Of a stretch of DNA of 64,000 nucleotides, positions 11,749 through 23,471 are shown one piece after another. Position 1 is the stretch's first letter. Each line of letters opens with the position of its first letter. A program made the translations under genes and the position numbers. The stretch comes from Phyto melanocephala (taxonomy: Eukaryota > Arthropoda > Insecta > Diptera > Rhinophoridae). The stretch spans positions 154,794,845 to 154,858,844 of the forward strand of contig OW799233.1 of NCBI GenBank assembly GCA_941918925.1, given 5' to 3'. A model generated the notes under the pieces. It was not told the DNA's origin, did no database searches, and saw only the letters and a list, made by a program, of their open reading frames with translations.

Positions 11749-12890
11749 GTATTTTAATTCTCTTCTCCTAAACAAACAACAAATTTAGTTTAAAGCCTGG
11801 TTCTCTTTTGGAAAAAGAATTCGAAATACAACAATAATTTTAAAATCGGACCCAAAATAAATGGATCACCATTGTCATTTTAAGATTCTTCTTCTGATTT
11901 TTTAGTTTTACTGGGTTACAAAAATCGCAACTGCAACTCCCAGTACAATTTAACTGCATCAGCAACAATTGCTAAGCACCTTTTTTATATCCATTTTCAT
12001 TTATGCTTTCCCAAAGCAATTGTTCAATTGCTTTTCCTTTTGTTATTAGTACAATGATAAGAATTTCTCTTTATTTCTTGAAATTCTTGTCATGCTGCAC
12101 AAAAGATGGAGATGACAAAAAAAAAAAAAACACATAAATGAAATGCAGTTAAAACATTTGTTAAGAATGTGTTTAAGCAGCATATTAAGTGACAAATGTA
12201 TTCAAACATATATTCATAATAGTGTTAAAGTAAATAATACATACATATATTTTCACTTACTCATATTTACTAATTCACACAAACACACACGCAATATACA
12301 AAAACATTTTGAAAACAACCATTTTACATTTGACTTGTGCTAAACATTTATATATAAAGAGCATACATTTAGGAGGTGTAATGATATTAACAACATTTGC
12401 TACAAATTCAACGTGACATTATGACAGGACACGTTTTTATGTTTGAAAAAAAAAAATAGGAATGACATAAAGAAATACTTTAATATATTTTAAGTTGAGA
12501 AAATATTTTTAAAGCTATTTCCTACCACTTACAATATTACTAGATATAATTCAATATATTTAGGCGCTTTTATACTCAGAATTTAATGTATAGCATATTT
12601 AAAAACATAAAATTAATAAATTTCTTGCCCTTGTCAAGGTTATAAGCAGTGTTGCACATTTGTTTACACATCTTACTATTAAAAAATATATGTTGCATAT
12701 ATGAATTTGCTATTGCAATGCATTCTTTTGGCGTGAAATTAATTTCTTAGACACACTTATATAATTCAGGAGTAGTATATGTAATTCAGGAGGTGTAGTC
12801 TAAGGACATTTGTGAACGCAAATCATTATAAAATATACACTGTGCCCGTTTCTTGCTATAGTGTGGTTGATATTGTTTTTCTTTTGTTTT
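11749..12890. other. AT-rich interval, nothing recognised
   Basis: No gene, tRNA or repeat end is supported. Short open frames such as 12143-12343 are AT-biased noise. Confidence 0.4.
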
Positions 12891-13510
12891 TTATACCCGC
12901 CACCAAAAAAATGGTGGGGGTATATTCATTTTGTCATTCCGTTTGTAACACATCGAAATATCCATTTTAGACCCCATAAAGTATATATATTCTGAATCGG
13001 GGTTTGATTTGATGACGATCTAGCTATGTCCGTCCGTCTGTCCGTCTGTTGAAAGCACGATAGAGGTCGCACCGAAAAAGCTAAAGGGCTCAAATTTTGC
13101 CAGAATCTTTCTTATAGACAAGGTTTGTTTGGTATTGAAAATGGGCTAAATCGGAATATTAGAAAGAAAGTTATAGCTCGTAAAGCAAGAATAGGTCGAA
13201 AAAACCGTGTCCTTCAAACATCGAAAAAAAAGGAATTGTGTCCAAACGCATGAACGTAGAGTCATGAAACTTCGAATATATATTTCTCGAGTCAAAAGAA
13301 TATTTCTCCCCAAAAATTGCTTAAATCTATGCATTAGATAAGGAGTTATAGGTCAAAATGTACGAAAATTTATACCGCTCAGTGTATATTTGAAGTTTAA
13401 AACGTAATAAAACTGACAAAACTATATGTACGGTTCTGAAATTTTGCAAACATGGTTTTTTGGTCAAAGTCTTCGTTATAACGGAAAATAAATGTGCCAC
13501 GCCCACTTTT
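12891..13510 (+). mobile_element. Helentron-like repeat H1, 5' fragment
   Basis: It begins with the H1 5' hairpin: TATACCCGCCACCA, six A, then TGGTGGGGGTATA. The body is shared with the reverse complement of 27000-27583 and with 27822-28330 (for example 'ctatgtccgtccgtctgtccgtctg' and 'gggctaaatcggaatatta'). Similarity stops near 13510 and no 3' end belongs clearly to this copy. No coding potential is seen. Confidence 0.7.
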
Positions 13511-14392
13511 TTTTTAAATTTTTATAAAAATATATTAGTCATATTCATTAGCATTTATTCATTGCAGATGGCGACATCTGTTGAAGGCGCCACTACATTT
13601 TGCAAACACTGAGGATGATGTCTTTGCTAAACATCACGTAGAACACTAGATGACTCTAGTAACATTTTTTTGCACAAAATACAAAGGAATTTTATAGGGG
13701 TTTGTGAAAACGAAAATGACCGAAGTTTGTTGACAAAAATTAACTAGAGTAATGATTTGTGCCCAACTTTACATATAGTTGTACACACAGTCTTATGAGG
13801 TTTAAGATTTAAAAATATTTTAAAAAAATGTGCATCAGTAGATTTAAAATAAGTATTTGAATATTTAAAATACATATTTTAACAATTTTTTTTTTATCTA
13901 TCTATTCTTTTGTAAAGGGTGGTTAAATTGTAAGGGCCACAGGGTGATTCAAAATAGACATGCTCAGCATTTTGCTAAAACAGGAAATTTATTAGTAAGA
14001 TTTTGATTTTTAAAGTTCTATAACATTTTGCTTTTAAAAGATTTTCAAACGAAATAAGTTTTGTATAATTTTAAAATTTGTTAGCCATTAGTACATGAAA
14101 ATAAATTGTTTATAATGTTTAGAAATAATTTTTTTTTATTTTTAGGTCTAAATTTTCCTAAATTCCTTTTTTTAATACACAATAACTTCTAGAAAACATA
14201 AGATAACAAAAAGAAATTAGCACCATTTAGTAGATAAAACTCTCCTCTCCTCCCAATTTTATACCCGTTACGATCCGACCGTGATCAGCAGACCAATTTT
14301 TGTGACACAAGGTCAAATATTTTTTGCAAAATTTTAGTAAAAGAGCTAAACAAATTTTTTTGTAATGTGTTTTTTTGAAGTATTTGAGTTTT
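13511..14392. other. Unassigned sequence with two transposon-end-like motifs
   Basis: At about 13916-13965 two TIR-like words stand side by side: GGGTGGTTAAATTGTAAGG, matching the element nested in H1 at 15267 and 24937, and GGGTGATTCAAAATAG, resembling the end at 20347. Near 14260 is a TATACCCG word like an H1 5' end. No frame is supported. Confidence 0.4.
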
Positions 14393-15266
14393 TATATCCG
14401 CCACCAAAAAAATGGTATGTATATTCTTAATCGGGGTTTTATTTGACGACGATCTAGCTATGTCCGTCTGTTAAAAGCACGATAGAGGTCCCATCGAAAA
14501 AGCTAGTGGGCTCAAATTTTGCCAGAATATGTCTTATACACAAGGTTTGTTTGGAATAGAAAATTGGCTAAATCGGAGTATAAGGAAGAAAGAAAAATTG
14601 CCTAAATGCATGCATTAGGAAGGGAGTTAGAGATCAAAATGTACGAAAATTTATACCGCGCAGTGTATTTTCCAATATGTTAAAAATTTTAAACCTAATA
14701 AGAGTGACAAATTTAGATCAACGATTCTGAAATTTTGCAGGAATTGCTTTTTGGTCAAAGGCTTTCTTCTGACGGAAAATAAATGTGACACGCCAACCTC
14801 CCATACAACGTTTTCTCTTAAATTCTTATAATTTCTCTATAAATCGAATAATAAAGGACTTTATTGAAATATCTAAGTTGTATTTATTAGCATAAATAAC
14901 TTCGACACACCTACTATAACGCCCACTTTTCACGTTATCTACTGTTAATGAAATTTAAATTTATAAAACCGACAAAATTAGAGGTATGATGATAAAATTT
15001 GCTACGGAAATCCTTCTAGTCAATGTTATTGTTATGCCAGAAAATTTAGGTGACACGCCCACTCTTACGCCCACATCCTATATAATACCTTATCTCAAAT
15101 TCATATAATTTCTCAATGAATAAATATTTTGGAAGAATTACGGACTATATTGAAATATCTAAGTTGTATTTATTAGCAGAAATTTTATTGACACGCTTAC
15201 TTTAACGCCCATTTTCACTGAAACACTTAATTTACGAAAACATTTTACCAGCATATCCAAGTTATA

Positions 15267-15751
15267 AAAGGTGGTTACATTTTAAGGGCCGATGTTGATT
15301 TTGAATAAAACACAAATTATTTAGGAAATTATTATCATTTCTTTTTTAATGATAATATTTGTATGGTTCAATTATGTATGGAACAAAATATCGGCCAAAT
15401 GGCCCTGCGACCTCAACGGCACACCTCGATCCGATAGTCCAAATTTTAAATAACATTGCTGATGCTCAATTGTTTGGCACGATGATGAGTCGAAGTTGAC
15501 TGTTTTTTTTGCCACACCATCGCGATAAACAGCAATGCTTCTCATTTAACGAATTTAGAAGGCATTCATAGATGTTCTAACATTTTATACAGACCTGGGG
15601 CCGAATTACGGCATTCGATATCGATCGAAATTTAACTCGAACGATCGAGTATGCTTTAGGTATATAGATTCTAATAAGAGTTTTCAAATTTCGATCACGT
15701 TCGAGTGCCGTAATTCGGCCTCTGTTTTAAATTTAAAATTTAACCACCCTC
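15267..15751 (-). mobile_element. Decayed Tc1/mariner-like element nested in H1
   Basis: Ends are AAAGGTGGTTACATTTTAAG on the left and AAATTTAACCACCCTC on the right, with TA at 15265-15266 and 15752-15753. A sister H1 copy at 28808-28809 has the uninterrupted site. Interior words match the related copy at 24937-25543 in the opposite orientation. The protein is too decayed to read. It contains the MITE at 15598-15721. Confidence 0.8.
15598..15721. mobile_element. 124-bp MITE with GGCCGAATTACGGC ends
   Basis: The left arm begins GGGGCCGAATTACGGCATTC and the right arm is its near inverse ending GTGCCGTAATTCGGCCT. The arms extend about 35 bp. A 3-bp CTG lies on both sides (15595-15597 and 15722-15724). 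The related host element at about 25200-25215 lacks the insert and reads straight through 'aaacaggtctgtataaa', so the boundaries are well fixed. It has no coding capacity. The superfamily is unknown. Confidence 0.8.
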
Positions 15752-15860
15752 TACAAAGAAAGCCATTAACAAAATAATAATTATTGTGCTTTAAATGTAC
15801 ACAAAATTGGTGGTGGGTATAAAAGATTCGGCACAGCCGAATATAGTGCTCTTACTTGTT

Positions 15861-17652
15861 TGATTTAATTAAAATCAAATAAAATGAAAAAGTTTTAAAC
15901 ATATTTTGATTGCAAACACATATATTTACTATTTACTCACACAGTTTAAATTTTGCAAAATTTCATTTATTTCAAACTTCAAATTACACTTAAATATGGA
16001 AAATTAAATGAATAATAGTCCACTAATTTATCTCGCCAAAAACTTACAGTCTAAGTCAAGGGGGAAAAAACAGACACACAGACAGACAGGAAAAGTAAGT
16101 TCATACTACACTCAATTATAAGCGCCATAAACAAGTAAATTATTTAACAATACATTATTTACAGACATACGTTAAATTCTTTAAGAGCAGCTCTGTTGTT
16201 TCCATAACACAACATCTGTACAAACAAAATTGATCAAACTCATCTTTACATTTTGCTAAAAATAAACGTACATACATGCATACATATCCCATATATTATC
16301 TGAAAGCTTAAGCAAAATGTTCTTTAATGGCTAGATGAATGGCTGGTAAAATACATTTACATGAGTTGTTCGGATAACTACAACAACTAGTATTTCTAAG
16401 GGATGAAGTAGATAATCCGAGTACTATGGTACTTTTTCCTGATGTAATCAAAAGTAGGATTTTTAGTTAACGTGTATTAAGGGTCTTTGTGTTTTAGGTT
16501 GTACAAGTAGTCTTGAATAAATTTTGCAAATTTCGCCGTCTTGAAAACTTAAAGACATTGTTTAATTTAAAATAAGCTTTCTATGGTTTAAAATTAATTT
16601 TAAACATACCTTATTTTATAGTCACCACCATTCTGAATATATATTTTCCCTCGAATTATTTTCCCTTTCCCTAATCCACAAATCGTGCATAAATTCCCTA
16701 AAAATCTTTATTTACATTAAATGTGCATTAATAGCTTACCTTATCTCGATCATCTGTTCAATAAAGAAAACAAAACTTTCAGTGGAACTTAATAATTAAT
16801 AACATTTTTCACTTCTAGGAAAACGAAAATTTCATGGAAACAATTTTTTTTCTTTTAATTCACGATTAAAGTATTTTTAGAATACAATATTAATAATTTG
16901 GCAATTTTTTTAAATGTACCTGAATGTTTTTTTGTTTTTTGAAAGAATTTGAAAAATTTCCCTTTTGGGATATTTTAAGGGAAATATTTTAATTTGCTAT
17001 TTTTATATTTTTAAGCGAACATATGATAAAAAGTATACAAAAAATATATTTATGTACTTGAAATGAAAAATTTCCCTTAAGGGAAATTTTTTTTATTCAT
17101 TACTTTTGAAAGTTTTAGGCAAATTTTATAATAATACAGTTTTAATTTGAACAAATTATAGATTTTCTTTTTGGTAACTTATTATTTGTTTTCTTAAATT
17201 TTATTGTAATTTAAAAGTTCCCTTAAAGGAAAAAATTTTAAAAATGTCATATTCATAAGGAATTTATTTTAATTATTGGCTAATTATTTAGTAATTTGTT
17301 TTTTTTTACACATTTAAAATGTTGTTGGTAAAATTTCTCTTTTGAGAATTTTTCAGGGATATTTCAAAAAATCGTTTTCTATTTTAACGGACCTCAATCA
17401 ATTTCTTTGAGAATTAGATTCAAAAACAGAAAAAAACAAAATATATTTTTTTTTAATATTTCGATACCAATTTTAGAAATACAAATGCAAAAACTGAAAA
17501 TTTTCTTCAATATTTTGGAGTTTTCGGTTTCAATTTTTTTTTATTGCACAATTTCTATTTTGGTGTAAAACCTAGTACTCTGTTCCAGTTTGTGAATTAT
17601 ATTTGTATTTTGAATAACTTTAATTATTTTACATGATTAATTTGACATAAAA
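15861..17652. other. AT-rich interval with TTTCCC/GGGAAA palindromes
   Basis: No gene is supported. Between 16950 and 17350 the words TTTCCC and GGGAAA recur, several as inverted pairs. The clearest is a perfect 26-bp palindrome at 17066-17091 centred on CCCTTAAGGG. Function is unknown. Confidence 0.4.
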
Positions 17653-18338
17653 AACAAGTAACAGTGCTATATTCGGCCGTGCCGAATCTTATATACCCTT
17701 CACAACGTGTAGTCATGCAATTACAATTGTTTGTATCACCATTCATCTCATATAAAATACGTACATATGTATATACTGGATTCGATGTGGCATCGAACCC
17801 CAGCTGAGCCAAAAAAATTTTATCTTATTTTATTTAAGATATTATTTATATTTTATTATTTTTTTATATTTTTTTTAAATTTTTTTTTTAATTTTTTTTT
17901 TAAATTTTTTTTTAATTTTTTTTTTTTGTGATTTTTTTTTATTATTTTTTTTTTTTTTTTAATATATTTAATTTTTGTAATTTTTTTTTTTGGCATGTTT
18001 TTTTGCATGTATGTTGTAAGTATGTTGTTGTTGTAATTGTGTTTTTTGCTCATATCTCAGAAAGTTATGGGGCGATTGTGCTGAATTTCAATAGCGATTC
18101 ATTCCTGGATATTTCCAAGAGTTTGATACCATATACAGATCTGAGGAGCATATAATTGCTTCTAAAAGTTGATTTCAACCATCACACGGACAGACAGACG
18201 GTCAGGGCTTAGTCGACTCCTCTATTCATAAGCTTTCAGAAAATATATACTTTATGGGGTCGGAAATGAAAATTGTAGAAATTACAAACGGAATGACAAA
18301 GCTATATATACCCTTGTGCACCACAGGTGAAGGGTATA
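17653..18338 (-). mobile_element. Helentron-like repeat H2, full-length copy 2
   Basis: The 3' end at left reads AACAAGTAACAGTGCTAT, the hairpin TTCGGCCGTGCCGAA, then TATACCCTTCAC. The 5' end at right is ACAGGTGAAGGGTATA, ending 18338. The body holds the 'cggacagacagacggtcagggcttagtcgactcc' region and 'tatactttatggggtcggaaatg', which recur in the copies at 51672 and 52016. The GGCTCAGCTGGGG...GATGCCAC block lies in the B orientation relative to element polarity. The middle is T-rich low complexity, so open frames here are artefacts. Confidence 0.8.
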
Positions 18339-18464
18339 ATAATTGTTCAATTATTTCATACGAAATAAAATTTTGCTTTAATGTTGACTGAAACATTTCA
18401 TATGTTTTTTACATTATGAACAAAGTACTGATTAGGCAACATTATTTCCTAAGAATATTAACTA

Positions 18465-18730
18465 AAATTTATTTTAGCTCAAAAATGTCTTTAATTTTTA
18501 TTAATTCTTCCAATATGTCGCTACTCCGTTGTGTAGCATCGTCAGGAAATTAATATTTGTTTTTATTTTTTTTTTTGTAATATTTTTGTGTGAAAAAAAA
18601 GTTTGTTATTTCAAATTTGTTTTTTATTTTATTTTTTTATTTTTTTTTTTTATTTTTTTTTTCACACAAAAATATTACAAACAAAAATTTTTTTTTTTAT
18701 TAAAAGACCTTGAGCTGAAATAATTTAAGT
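18465..18730. repeat. Hairpin-forming MITE-like repeat
   Basis: Outer arms pair TTATTTTAGCTCAA (about 18470-18483) with TTGAGCTGAAATAA (about 18710-18723). Inner arms pair a perfect 27-base block (about 18574-18600 with 18653-18680) around CACACAAAAATATTAC. The whole could fold into one long hairpin. No target duplication was fixed. Confidence 0.55.
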
Positions 18731-20346
18731 TAATATTTAAATTAAAAAAACTAAAAAATTATTATTATTCCATAAGTATTTTTTAGGCTTAGTCATTAGT
18801 GCCAATTGATATTTTATGTTTTCCATCTCTGATATTAAACCGTTAAGCGCTATGCAAGAATGAAAGAGAGAGAGCAGGTATATATGGTTACTATCTAAAT
18901 AACATAGTTAAACTAAAACTTTTGGCCGTATTTTATACGTCTAATATATTTTCCCACTAGATCCTTTACAAAATTGCAATTTCTGCTGCAATGTCGTTGC
19001 ACTCATTATTATGGCTTAGCAAAAGTCAAAAAAAGAAAAATGATGGCATGAGTAAAGACTAGATAAAGAGTGGGTGGGTGGTTTAATGTACTCTACTACT
19101 CTCGGTAGTTAAAACCATTTTTATTTATTCATACAAATGTTTCGTTGTCGCTGTTGCATTGAATGTTTGCTTTTGGCTTGTTTGTTATTCATGAGATCTT
19201 TATTTCAGTTCTTCTGCTTCTAATGAAAAGTGTTACTTAGCTTTTCTCTCTCCACTGCTTGTGGCAATTGTTAAAGCCAGCAAGAATGTTTTATGTTTAA
19301 TGTAGTTACATTAAATTTGGGGCGTGGAAATTGGTGTTGGTAAATTTGCTAGCAACAGCACGCGAAATAAAAGCAATAGTTTGAGTAGTGTTGAGTTCAC
19401 CGGTTTTATTACATGCATAATTTGCCAAAAACTAAAAATAAAAAAAAAAGGAAAAGTATATCCTGCATTAAACGTGGGAATATCCTTTCGTTTGTTTCGT
19501 TTTTCTCACAACATTTTATATACTCACTCCCTCTAACCGTCAGACATCATCGTCATTACTATGGCTCTATGGAATTTGCTCTGCAGTTTTAGCTGTTGTT
19601 AGTTTAATGACAAGTGCCTGTCTGTTTGTCTGTCTGTATGTCTGTCTCTATGTCTATTTGGTATTTTGTCTGTGTGGCTGTTTTAAGCAACAACCTTTAG
19701 TTTAGTTTTTTTTTCGGTAACAAGTCGTAAAAGCTGTATTTTATGAGGTTTCCTGTGTGTTGTTTTTTTTTTTGGCTCCTGGGTAAAAGAGGCAGTCATT
19801 CTGTTGGCTGGCTCACGTCTGTCTTTATATGCTTTAGTATAGTATCACTGTCTGTCTACTAGAGTCTCTTATTCTTATATTTATAATGTGTATAATTTCC
19901 CGGGTAACTAACACAAAAACCAACTAATGCAGTCAAAACTAATGGTGCAATTCAAAGTGGAGAGATTCTTGCATTTTTTTTCATGTCGTAGCAAATGCAC
20001 TTTGTTTTTATTAGTTGAATTCTTTTTATTTGCAATACATATGTATATGTACATACTTGTCTAAAATGCATATATAAACATAAATACGTTTGATTTTAGT
20101 TGTTATTAGAAATTTATTTTTTTATATTCGGTTTATATTTAATCAAAAATGAAAGTGCTTGCAATAAGCTATTTAAAGTAGCCTGGTCACAAAAAAAGTA
20201 CATTTTAAAAGTTTTTTAACAAAACTTTACTTTAGGTTTATAAATTCGACTTTAGTTTGGGACTATGAATGAAATCTATATATAAAGCTGTAACTAGTTT
20301 TTTAGATATTTTTTTTTTCGTTATTTTTGTAATGCACTAGCTTATA
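18731..20346. other. AT-rich interval with TGTC microsatellite
   Basis: Contains a TGTC/TGTA-type simple repeat at about 19618-19660. No gene recognised. Confidence 0.4.
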
Positions 20347-20458
20347 ATGGGTGATTCAAGTAGAGATACTTTTTTCAATAGCCTTTTTTTGACAGATCAC
20401 GTGTGAGTCGTGTCATGCTGTCATGTTATTTTTGTTTAGTATTGTTTGGCATTTCATA

Positions 20459-22190
20459 ATGGAAAGACTTACGCCTGAACAACGTTTACAAATCGTTACA
20501 CTTTATCACGAAAATTCACGTTCTGTGAGGAATGTGTTTCATGCACTTCGCTCAACTTATGGTCAACATAATCGGCCTACTGAGCGTACTATTCGCAACA
20601 CCATCACCCATTTTGAGACCCAGCATTCATTATTGGATAATATTCGAACGAATAGACCACGTCCAGCACGCTGTGAAGAAAATATAGCGGCCATAGCTGA
20701 GAGTGTACATGGAGACCGCGGAGAGTCGATTCGGCGCCGTTCGCAGCAACTCGGACTGACGTATGGAACGATTTGGCTCATTTTACGTTCAGATCTTAAA
20801 TTGAAAGCGTATAAAATACAGCTTGTGCAACAACTGAAGCCGTTCGACCTTTCCAAGCGACATCGCTTCGCTCTATGGGCTCTTGAAAACTTCCAAGAAG
20901 ATCTGACGTTTTCGAGGCACATTTTTTTTTTTAGCGATGAGGCCCATTTCTGGCTCAATGGGTATGTAAACAAACAAAGTTGTCGCATTTGGGATGAAGA
21001 GCAACCTGAAGAGATTCAAAAACTGCCATTTCATATAAAAAAAAAAAAACAACGGTTTGGTGTGGTTTGGGGGCCGGTGGAATTATCGGTCCATTTTTCT
21101 TTAAAAATGATGCCGGTGCGAAGGTAACCGTCAATGGCGACCGTTATTGTGCCATGATAACCGACTATTTGATGCCTGAAATTGACGCTCGTGATCTCGG
21201 CGACATTTGGTTTTAGCAAGACGGCGGATAGTGGAATTTTTTGTGCAATAAGTAATTTTTTCGACACATAAAATTTAAAAATGTAATGATGCAGTTTTGT
21301 AAAAATTGATTCAGTATGAAGAATCCATAAATTGTATACCAACCAAAAAAATTTATTTGTCTTTGAAATAATGAAGTAAAGTCACATGTAAATTTTGGTC
21401 CAAAATATTGAAAACTGTTTACGCACTTCTATAGTGTTTGTACGTAAGACAATTTTATTGCTCTGATTTAAATAGTGATTTTTTTTCAAATATAGTCTTA
21501 TTTTTGAAATTATAAAGTTCGACCATATGGTTCATTGTTCTATAGTGAGCCGTGATTGCAAACTTTCTTGGAAGGAAAAAAGGTTGCTTGGTCGTGCTAG
21601 GTGCTTCCGCTATAAAAAAAAAGGCTCTTTGCCAAATTTCAAAAACTTTGGGCTAAAAATAAATTTTGGGTTCTATGGGCGGTGGGTAAAGGGCGTGGAA
21701 AATTTTGATGAAACCTTATATTTTTCTTAATTAGGGGGCTAGCCAAAGGCTCTGTGCCAAATTTTAAAAACTTTGCGCCAAAAAAAAAATTTTAGGTTCC
21801 GTGGGCGGTGGGTAGAGGCGCGGACAATTTTGATGAAACCTTATATATTTCTTAATTAAGCTAACCAAAGGCTCTGTGACGAATTTCAACATTTTACAAG
21901 CACTCCTTATATTTTTTTCCAAACTTTGTATGAATAAATCCCTCTGTGCGGCGCCACTTTCTACACATCGCATCAATCAATGGATTTATTGAGAGAACAC
22001 TTCGGTGAGCGCATAATTTCACTTTTTGGGCCGGTCGATTGGCCACCAAGATCGTGTGATAACACACCATTAGCCTTTTTCCTGTAGGGATATGTAAAGT
22101 CTTAAGTGTATGCGGACAAACCCACTTCGATTCGTCGAAATGCTCGAATGAGTCATCGAAAATTGCACTCAATAGATGGACCAAATGCCA
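20459..22190 (+). pseudogene. DD41D-type transposase, split by an insertion
   Basis: MERLTPEQRLQIVTLYHEN starts a long frame to 21127. It has two helix-turn-helix segments (residues about 1-60 and 80-130 from this Met), the hinge ENIAAIAESV...RRRSQQLGL, and the first catalytic motif FFFSDEAHFWLNG. A +/-1 frameshift near 21070 leads to GGIIGPFFFKNDAGAKVTVN and then IWF*QDG with a stop before the second catalytic Asp. After the insert the frame resumes as GATFYTSHQSMDLLREHFGE and VDWPPRSCDNTPLAFFL. The third catalytic Asp (expected in TPLD) is Ala. The QDG-to-TPL spacing fits a DD41D arrangement. Family placement next to rosa-like elements is from memory of the motif spacing. Inactive. Confidence 0.85.
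21227..21948. mobile_element. 722-bp insertion with 5-bp target duplication
   Basis: CGGCG occurs at 21222-21226 and again at 21949-21953. Removing the insert plus one copy restores the transposase reading QDGATFYTSHQ. The insert starts GATAGTGGAATTTTTTG and ends AATAAATCCCTCTGTG. The reverse complement of the end (CACAGAGGGATTTATT) is a weak inverse of the start. Inside are about two and a third tandem units of about 123 bp (starts near 21620, 21744 and 21867) containing GGGCGGTGGGTA and 'aattttgatgaaaccttatat'. No protein is recognised. The superfamily is unknown. Confidence 0.75.
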
Positions 22191-22502
22191 AACAATGTTC
22201 TTTCAAATGAGAATAAACATTCCCCATTAAATTTGAATTTTCTGTGTTTTTTTTTTCTTTAAAAAAGTAGGGAACCTCAAAATGGGTCACGCTGTACATT
22301 AAGTGTATGATATATTTTTTTGTTTGTATAATGTTTTAAAAAACTTTTTATATTGACAAAAATATTTTTTTATGTTCCCACCTTTTTTACAAAATTGTTT
22401 TTGAATATCTTAATTGTTTTGAATTTGGTTTTGTTTATATAATTTGCATATTTACTCGAAAGAAGCTACCCATTGTTTGGTAGCGAAATATTGGTGTTTA
22501 AA

Positions 22503-22995
22503 AATATAAATATAAAAGTGAAACTCTGTCTGTGTGTTAGCTATAGACTCCGAAACCGTAAAACCGATCGGACTCAAACTTTGGCAAGTTGTTGTACACA
22601 TTCCAGGGAGTGTTTAAGGGTGGTAAAAAGTGAGCAGTGTCACGCCCATAAAAAGTAAGTTATCATTTTTAGCTACTTGCACTAGATCGATTTTTCTGAA
22701 ACTTTGCACATATATTGAGCTGTCATGACTATACAATTTAGTGATTAGAAAAGTAAGCAGTGCCACGCCCATAAAAAAAGTTATAATTTTGAGGTACTTG
22801 AACTTTATCGATTTTGCTGAAACTTTGCACACATATTTAGCTGTCATGACTATACAGTCTCGTGATAAGAAAAGTGGGCAGTGCCACGTCCATTAAAAAG
22901 TTATAATTTTTAGCTTTTTGCACTTGATAATCAATTAAAATTCAGAATGCATTTTTATTCATTAAGGGGCATAGCAACGCGCCGGGCCTGGCTAG
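22503..22995 (+). mobile_element. Non-autonomous Helitron, copy 1
   Basis: The 5' part is a degenerate TATAAATATAAAAGTGAAAC followed by 'ctatagactccgaaaccgtaaaaccgatcggactcaaa'. The 3' end is AGCAACGCGCCGGGCCTGG followed by CTAG (22992-22995) and T, the canonical CTRR Helitron terminus. The body has imperfect repeats of about 121 bp with CACGCCCATAAAAA and 'gaaactttgcacacatattgagctgtcatgac'. Two more copies are at 34014 and 48343. No Rep/helicase is encoded. Confidence 0.75.
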
Positions 22996-23289
22996 TATTT
23001 TTATAAAAAACAAAAAGTGATCTCAAGCTCAAGGAAAATATTAAAATATTGACTTAAGATATTTTGTTAATAGTTCAAAAACATGCATGTGAATGGTATT
23101 TTCTGGGGAAGTCTTTTTTATATTAGAATTAAAATATATAAATAGTTTATTCGAACTTTATATATTAAATTTATTATAAAACATTTTTATTTTGTCTCAA
23201 GTTAATTTATTTTATTTTTTTTAACTTCCTAAAACACTTTCTAATTTAAATTAAATTGTAATCATTTTAAGAATATTTTCAAAATTATT

Positions 23290-23471
23290 CCGATGCTAGG
23301 CGAGTGGAATGCATAATAAATAATAAGTATTTACTTTGATTCTCTAATTCTTATTTCATTGAATTGTAACATAAATAGTAATTTTAAATTACATATAAGT
23401 ATACCGATAATGAGTGCTGATGATGAAACCGTAGCTGGTTTCGAAAATGCATTCCACACGGCTAACATTGG
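23290..23471 (+). ncRNA. Hammerhead-ribozyme-like motif within an inverted repeat (tentative)
   Basis: CTGATGA (23417-23423) is followed by one extra T, a 6-bp stem GAAACC-GTAGCT-GGTTTC (23425-23442) and GAAA (23443-23446), the order of a hammerhead core. ATGCATTCCAC (23447-23457) directly after GAAA is the exact inverse of GTGGAATGCAT (23304-23314), and the inverse pairing extends to 25 positions with 21 matches. This would be stem III with an AUA cleavage triplet. No convincing stem I lies between 23316 and 23416, and the extra T before stem II is irregular. It could equally be a MITE with a chance hairpin. Confidence 0.3.

Larger units (their letters stand above)
14393..15860 (+). mobile_element. 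Helentron-like repeat H1, near full length
   Basis: The 5' end TATATCCGCCACC at 14393 resembles the H1 start. The 3' end is GGTGGGTATAAAAGATT, then the hairpin TTCGGC-ACA-GCCGAA, then CTTACTTGTT at 15851-15860. The body has cAcGCCCAC-type repeats ('gacacgcccactcttacgcccac'). A Tc1/mariner-like element (15267-15751), itself containing a 124-bp MITE, is inserted near the 3' end. No ORF belongs to the repeat itself. Non-autonomous Helentron status is inference from end structure. Confidence 0.75.
20347..22294 (+). mobile_element. DD41D-type Tc1/mariner transposon, interrupted
   Basis: The left end reads ATGGGTGATTCAAGTAGAG after TA (20345-20346). The right end read inward is CAGCGTGACCCATTTTGAGG before TA (22295-22296). 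The ends are imperfect inverses. A transposase pseudogene fills the element and a 722-bp insert (21227-21948) splits it. Similar ends occur at about 56378. Confidence 0.7.

Noticed and set aside
20563..20988. 141-residue minus-strand frame
   Set aside because: It is the antisense shadow of the transposase at 20459 and has no independent motif.
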